DNA from: Nereocystis luetkeana
Lineage: Eukaryota; Sar; Phaeophyceae; Laminariales; Laminariaceae
Length of the DNA: 64,000 bases
Reading direction: 5' to 3'
Assembly: GCA_031213475.1 (NCBI GenBank)
Contig: JARUPZ010000019.1
Coordinates: forward strand, 3,684,770 to 3,748,769
Under the pieces are notes generated by a model. It worked only from the letters and a program-made list of their open reading frames with translations, had not been told where the DNA came from and ran no database searches. This document shows positions 60,321-64,000 of the stretch, one piece after another. A program made the position numbers and the translations under genes. How positions within the stretch are numbered: the stretch's first letter is position 1; each line of letters starts with the position of its first letter.

Positions 60321-63005
60321 TATCAGAGTGAAAGACAGAGATTTCTAGCATGAAGAAGAAGAGCGGGGACGAAGCGAAAGCACCGGTGATTACAGTGGCA
60401 GAGCAGCAGCAGCAGTACGATACAAGAGGTTGTGTGAGTACGAAAATGAGTGCTTACATTCCTATAGCCGTTTGTTTTGTTTTCACACTAGAACGAGCAG
60501 TAGCCCCGCGTCGCGCACCCTAACGGCAGTACAAACCTTCAAGCTGCGCAGTTCGTACCAGTACTATTTTTTTAGAGGTTGAAACTCACGATTGATTTGT
60601 TGAAACTCACGATTGATTTGTTTATTCTTTTTTTTTTCTCAGCAAAAAGCACCGTGAGTGGCTTGGGAGGTTCTGCTAACACGGCCACCATCGCTAGGCG
60701 AAGGCTCCCAAAGTCGCATCCGCGTGTGGTGCGCAGGATGGGGCGGAGTTTTCGTCGCCAACTCGATCGAGAAAAGCGGTGAATTTCAAATGTTCAATAC
60801 CAGGTACCAGTATACAACCAGCAACAATCAATCAACATTCAGCAATAATAGCTATTAACAACGCGATCGCCTGAAAACCTTTCTTTGAGTTAGTTGGTTG
60901 ACTTGACGTCTCGGCGGCAGTCACGGCTGATATGTACGCAGCCTTCATGATGAATACCAGTTACCAGGTACCTGGTACCCTGGTATTGTTTTTGCGTCGT
61001 TCGCGCACGACCACGATTTATTTCGGTTCATGAAATAGAGTTGCCCCGCATCTTTGGCAATCCCAACAGAGTCTGCGAGGGCTTCACGCTTCGTACTGTA
61101 GGAGCAACCATGGATTAGCTGTCGTTTGGCAACATGATGACATGACACATGATAATAAGCACAGGCGAGAGAGAACGTTTTTTTTCGCCGTCGTACTCGA
61201 TCTACGCACACACCCAACCAATCCTTCAGTCAAGAAGGAAGTAGGTGAGGTCAGCCACAAAATATTTATGCATAATGAAATACATGTTGGTTTCCATGAA
61301 ACATGATACCAGTATATACTAGTGACATCCGTATGTATACCTACACGATCGTCCCCTAGGTGAAAAAAATTGAAGCGGTGCACACGGGGGAACAGCATGA
61401 TGACGCGAATCGTTGGCGCTGCATTTGGCGTGTGGGTTCCGTTTTACAACAAGCACCAATCTACTCTGTGATGATCACAACAACATGATGAGCAAAGCGA
61501 ATTGCTAGTTTTACACGGCTGCGATACATAAAGAAGTAGAAACAGCTGACGTGCTGTTAGTTTTTTATTAAATATCCACCACCGCGAGTTCCTAGCGAGA
61601 GCTCGTCTACTCGTATGCCCTATTCATACTTTCGGTATGCTGCACTGCTTCTTGCTTCTATCGATAAGGCCTGCCGGAGAAAACGCTGAGTACTGAGTAC
61701 ACCGACCGTCTGTCTTTCTGTTCTGTCTCAGAGAACGAAAGACCTTTCAACTTTCAAACCAAGTTCAAGCTGCAAAAACATTTTTTCCACCGACGAAATG
61801 GTGATTGCAGCAAGGTCGCAGCATGAATGCATGTGTGCGTTTGCGGCGATACCGGCATTGCTGTACACACATGCATCTATGGGTCTCATCGATGGACGCG
61901 CTCGCTGCTTGACGCGCCACGTGCCACACGACACACGACTGTACCGTCGGGCCACGCGACTAGCCGCACTAAAAACAGAACGTATTTTCGGCCGTTTCGA
62001 AGGGTCTCATGGAAGAGCTGATTGGTCAATTCAAAATATGTTGTATTTGCACCGAATGCCCGTGCCTGCCTCGTGCCCAGATGGTTCGCATTCTGCAATT
62101 CACATGTCGCGCTACATTCTGCTGCCAGTAGCCTCGATCGACCCCAAGTCGCCCAGTCTCCAGCACGCGAGCTGCAAGGCCGGCAAAAGAAGCAGTGCGC
62201 GCACGGTCGACACAGTAGCCCCAGCCTCCCCCGGGTCGCGCTCTTTTTGTTGTACCATGGGTTGGGCGCATCGAATCCTCGTCATCTCACAGCTGGCTCT
62301 CACGCCCAAAGGTAAGAATGTAGGATAGATACCTCAAGCGTGCGTTGTTGAGTCCGCCCCAATTGCCCCCACGAACATGGCGCCCACGAAGACGTCGGAG
62401 AGCCTCGAGCTCACGCGCAGCTTCCAACGTCTTCTGTGTTGTTGTTTCTTGGGAGAGGAGGGGGGGGGGGCAGCGACTCCGCCGATCGTATCGCGCACCG
62501 TGGCGGTACAGGTTGTTTGTCGGTTTCGAAAATGTAATGTTGAAGATGCCGCGGGCCTGAGTGCTATTAATACTTGGCACAGAGACGAGTCCACCGCTCC
62601 AACCCACTGCCAGCATCGTGCATGCGATCTATTCATCTTGCGGACAGCCGAGGGTTAACGGTATACATGAGTTTGCCGATCCCGGTGTGGTTGTTGATGC
62701 ACTGGTAGACTGACACATACCTGTGGTAAATAGGTATTTGTGCTGCTGTTCGTATTTTTAGTACCCACAACTTTTTCTCCTCCGTCGGAGTTTCTTGTTC
62801 GTTGCCGACGCAGGAAATGAAACATGAAACATGAAACATGAAACCCCCACCTTCTTCTTGTGTGAAAAGCGGAACGAACCAATGGGAATGTTTACTCCTG
62901 CTGCGGTTAGACCGGTGTTGGTACGGGTTGTACCAGGGACCACAAAGGCGAACCAGGAACACCGCACTACACTGTTGCGATGGAATCATGTGTCTTCCTC
63001 CTCTA
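60321..63005. other. Intergenic spacer, no recognised gene
   Basis: It is AT-richer and carries three TACCWGGTA palindromes (60798, 60962, 60969). An open frame at 61798-62328 resembles no family I know. A GC-richer island at about 62340-62480 has a minus-strand frame with an acceptor-like site that could be an exon of a reverse gene, but support is weak. Confidence 0.4.
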
Positions 63006-63357
63006 TTTTTTTTTTTTTTTTTTTTTGCTCATCCCATTTATTATCTTCGCACACATCTTCTCCCTCTCTCTCCTTCCCACTCGTAACTCAGATCCGGGGT
63101 CACATATTAATAGCAGGCTCTTCTCCCCCCTTCCCGCTACGGTACGTGCCTTCATTTTTATCGCGAGAAGATTTCAGCCTTTTCTTCCCTCGTCGACTCG
63201 CATCGAATTGTGCCTACCCACGCTGTAAGGCGCTCTCAACAATTGAATCCTTTTTTATTTTGGCATATAAAGTCAAAGTCCGACCCACCTGGGGCTCGAA
63301 CCCAGGACTCAAACAAGTAGAATTCGAGGTTAACCACTTGAACCACCGGGGCGACCG
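63006..63357 (-). mobile_element. tRNA-derived SINE, full copy (reverse), downstream spacer
   Basis: The reverse complement matches the 52.0 kb copy throughout. On its own strand it reads tRNA-like head with an exact box B GGTTCGAGCCC, body, and an A-tail (the T-run at 63006-63026). It interrupts the spacer after UBR4. Confidence 0.88.
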
Positions 63358-63943
63358 GGTATGAGGCACCATGGCAGCACGCCCTGGTTTCTGTGGTACC
63401 AGGTACATCCGAATTATAGGCAGGCATATACCGGTACGTACGACAAATATATGACACGGAAATACACAGCAGTATAATATACCCGTACGAGTAACCAAGT
63501 ACGTGGTGTTTTTGAATTCCCGGTACCGGTACCTGGTATAATGACGTAGAATACGCGTACGAGTAACACCATGTCATTTCAAAGTAATGATGTCGCGTAC
63601 CAGGTACCATTATGATTCATGACGTAGACATGCGTTACTCTTCGCTAGCAGGGTATATAGGGGGAGGTTTCTCTATCCATTTACAGTACGTACGTAAAGC
63701 AGTAGTTGCTCGCTCGGACAAGTACCCAACAAGCAGTTACTTCGCTTTACGTAGTGTGTACCTGAACATGAGTACACCCCCCCCCCCCCCTCCCCGTTCG
63801 CGATACGCTCCGACCTGGGGGGCTCGCCGCGTCCCTTCGCAGCTTTAGTCGTACAACCGATCCTGCGATGGGCTGGCCTTCCCGCAGCATGGTCCGTCCG
63901 CTGCGTCGCTGAGGCGGTGCCCCCCCGGCGGCGACGAGCCACA

Positions 63944-64000
63944 ATGGATACACAGCTCCCATCAGGTGAGCCCCCGGAAACCATCGTGTCTGTACCACCC
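63944..64000 (+). CDS. Possible first exon of the next gene, cut by the window edge
   Basis: An ATG in good context (ACAATGG) opens a frame that runs MDTQLPSGEPPETIVSVPP to the right edge. CATCAG|GTGAGC at 63965/63966 is also a good donor, giving a 22-base first exon. GC content rises here. Too little is visible to identify a product. Confidence 0.25.
   Translation, partial: MDTQLPSGEPPETIVSVPP

Noticed and set aside
61798-62328. A 176-codon plus-strand frame in the downstream spacer.
   Set aside because: Low GC relative to coding exons here, no splice or codon signal that I trust, and no family resemblance.
1-64000. CRISPR array, prokaryotic operon, or integrated viral gene block.
   Set aside because: No spaced direct repeats of CRISPR type, no compact operon structure, and no capsid, polymerase or integrase-like frame; all tandem repeats are microsatellites or minisatellites.

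Overview
The window is nuclear DNA of an intron-rich eukaryote, most likely a brown alga resembling Ectocarpus. This placement is an inference. The exons are GC-rich and full of Ala/Gly/Ser runs. The 41 introns I could define average about 750 bp, begin mostly GTG and end AG. The spacers hold poly-C/poly-G tracts, microsatellites and short retroelements. I see no bacterial, organellar or viral gene.

Almost the whole window (about 927 to 59602, plus strand) is one giant gene: the orthologue of the N-recognin / E3 ubiquitin ligase UBR4 (plant BIG, fly Pushover/Calossin, animal p600). I rebuilt it by hand as 42 exons joined in frame from the coding signal, GT..AG boundaries and colinearity with the family. 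The conceptual protein is about 9,330 residues. Animal and plant members are about 5,100-5,200, and the excess is mostly low-complexity insertion. Landmarks in order are: an alpha-helical N-terminal region (exons 1-2), the UBR box (8147-8312), propeller-like and beta-sandwich-like segments (end of exon 2 to exon 10), a ZZ zinc finger (20299-20409), an acidic Glu/Asp run (exon 11), a long helical region (exons 12-17), a second beta-sandwich plus Cys-x2-Cys zinc pairs (exons 17-20), an armadillo-like region (exons 21-36), and the C-terminal catalytic module with the split hemi-RING (exons 37-39) and the conserved helical C-terminus (exons 40-42).

The introns hold the other structure. (1) A repeat of about 500-520 bp flanked by G/C homopolymers has at least 13 full or partial copies; some inverted copies place their C-run a few dozen bases before an exon. 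(2) A tRNA-derived SINE has three copies, one nested inside a copy of the 520-bp repeat with a 6-bp target-site duplication. (3) Two or three MITE-like inverted-repeat families are present. (4) A decayed partial copy of exon 31 lies in intron 29. (5) The 9-bp palindrome TACCWGGTA is strongly over-represented in introns and flanks.

Upstream (1-926) I see only a short ORF with a C-terminal hydrophobic segment and probable promoter/5'UTR, and I cannot exclude further 5' exons. Downstream (59603-64000) there is a probable 3'UTR, spacer, a reverse SINE copy and a possible first exon of a next gene at the right edge. All exon boundaries are manual predictions without transcript support.
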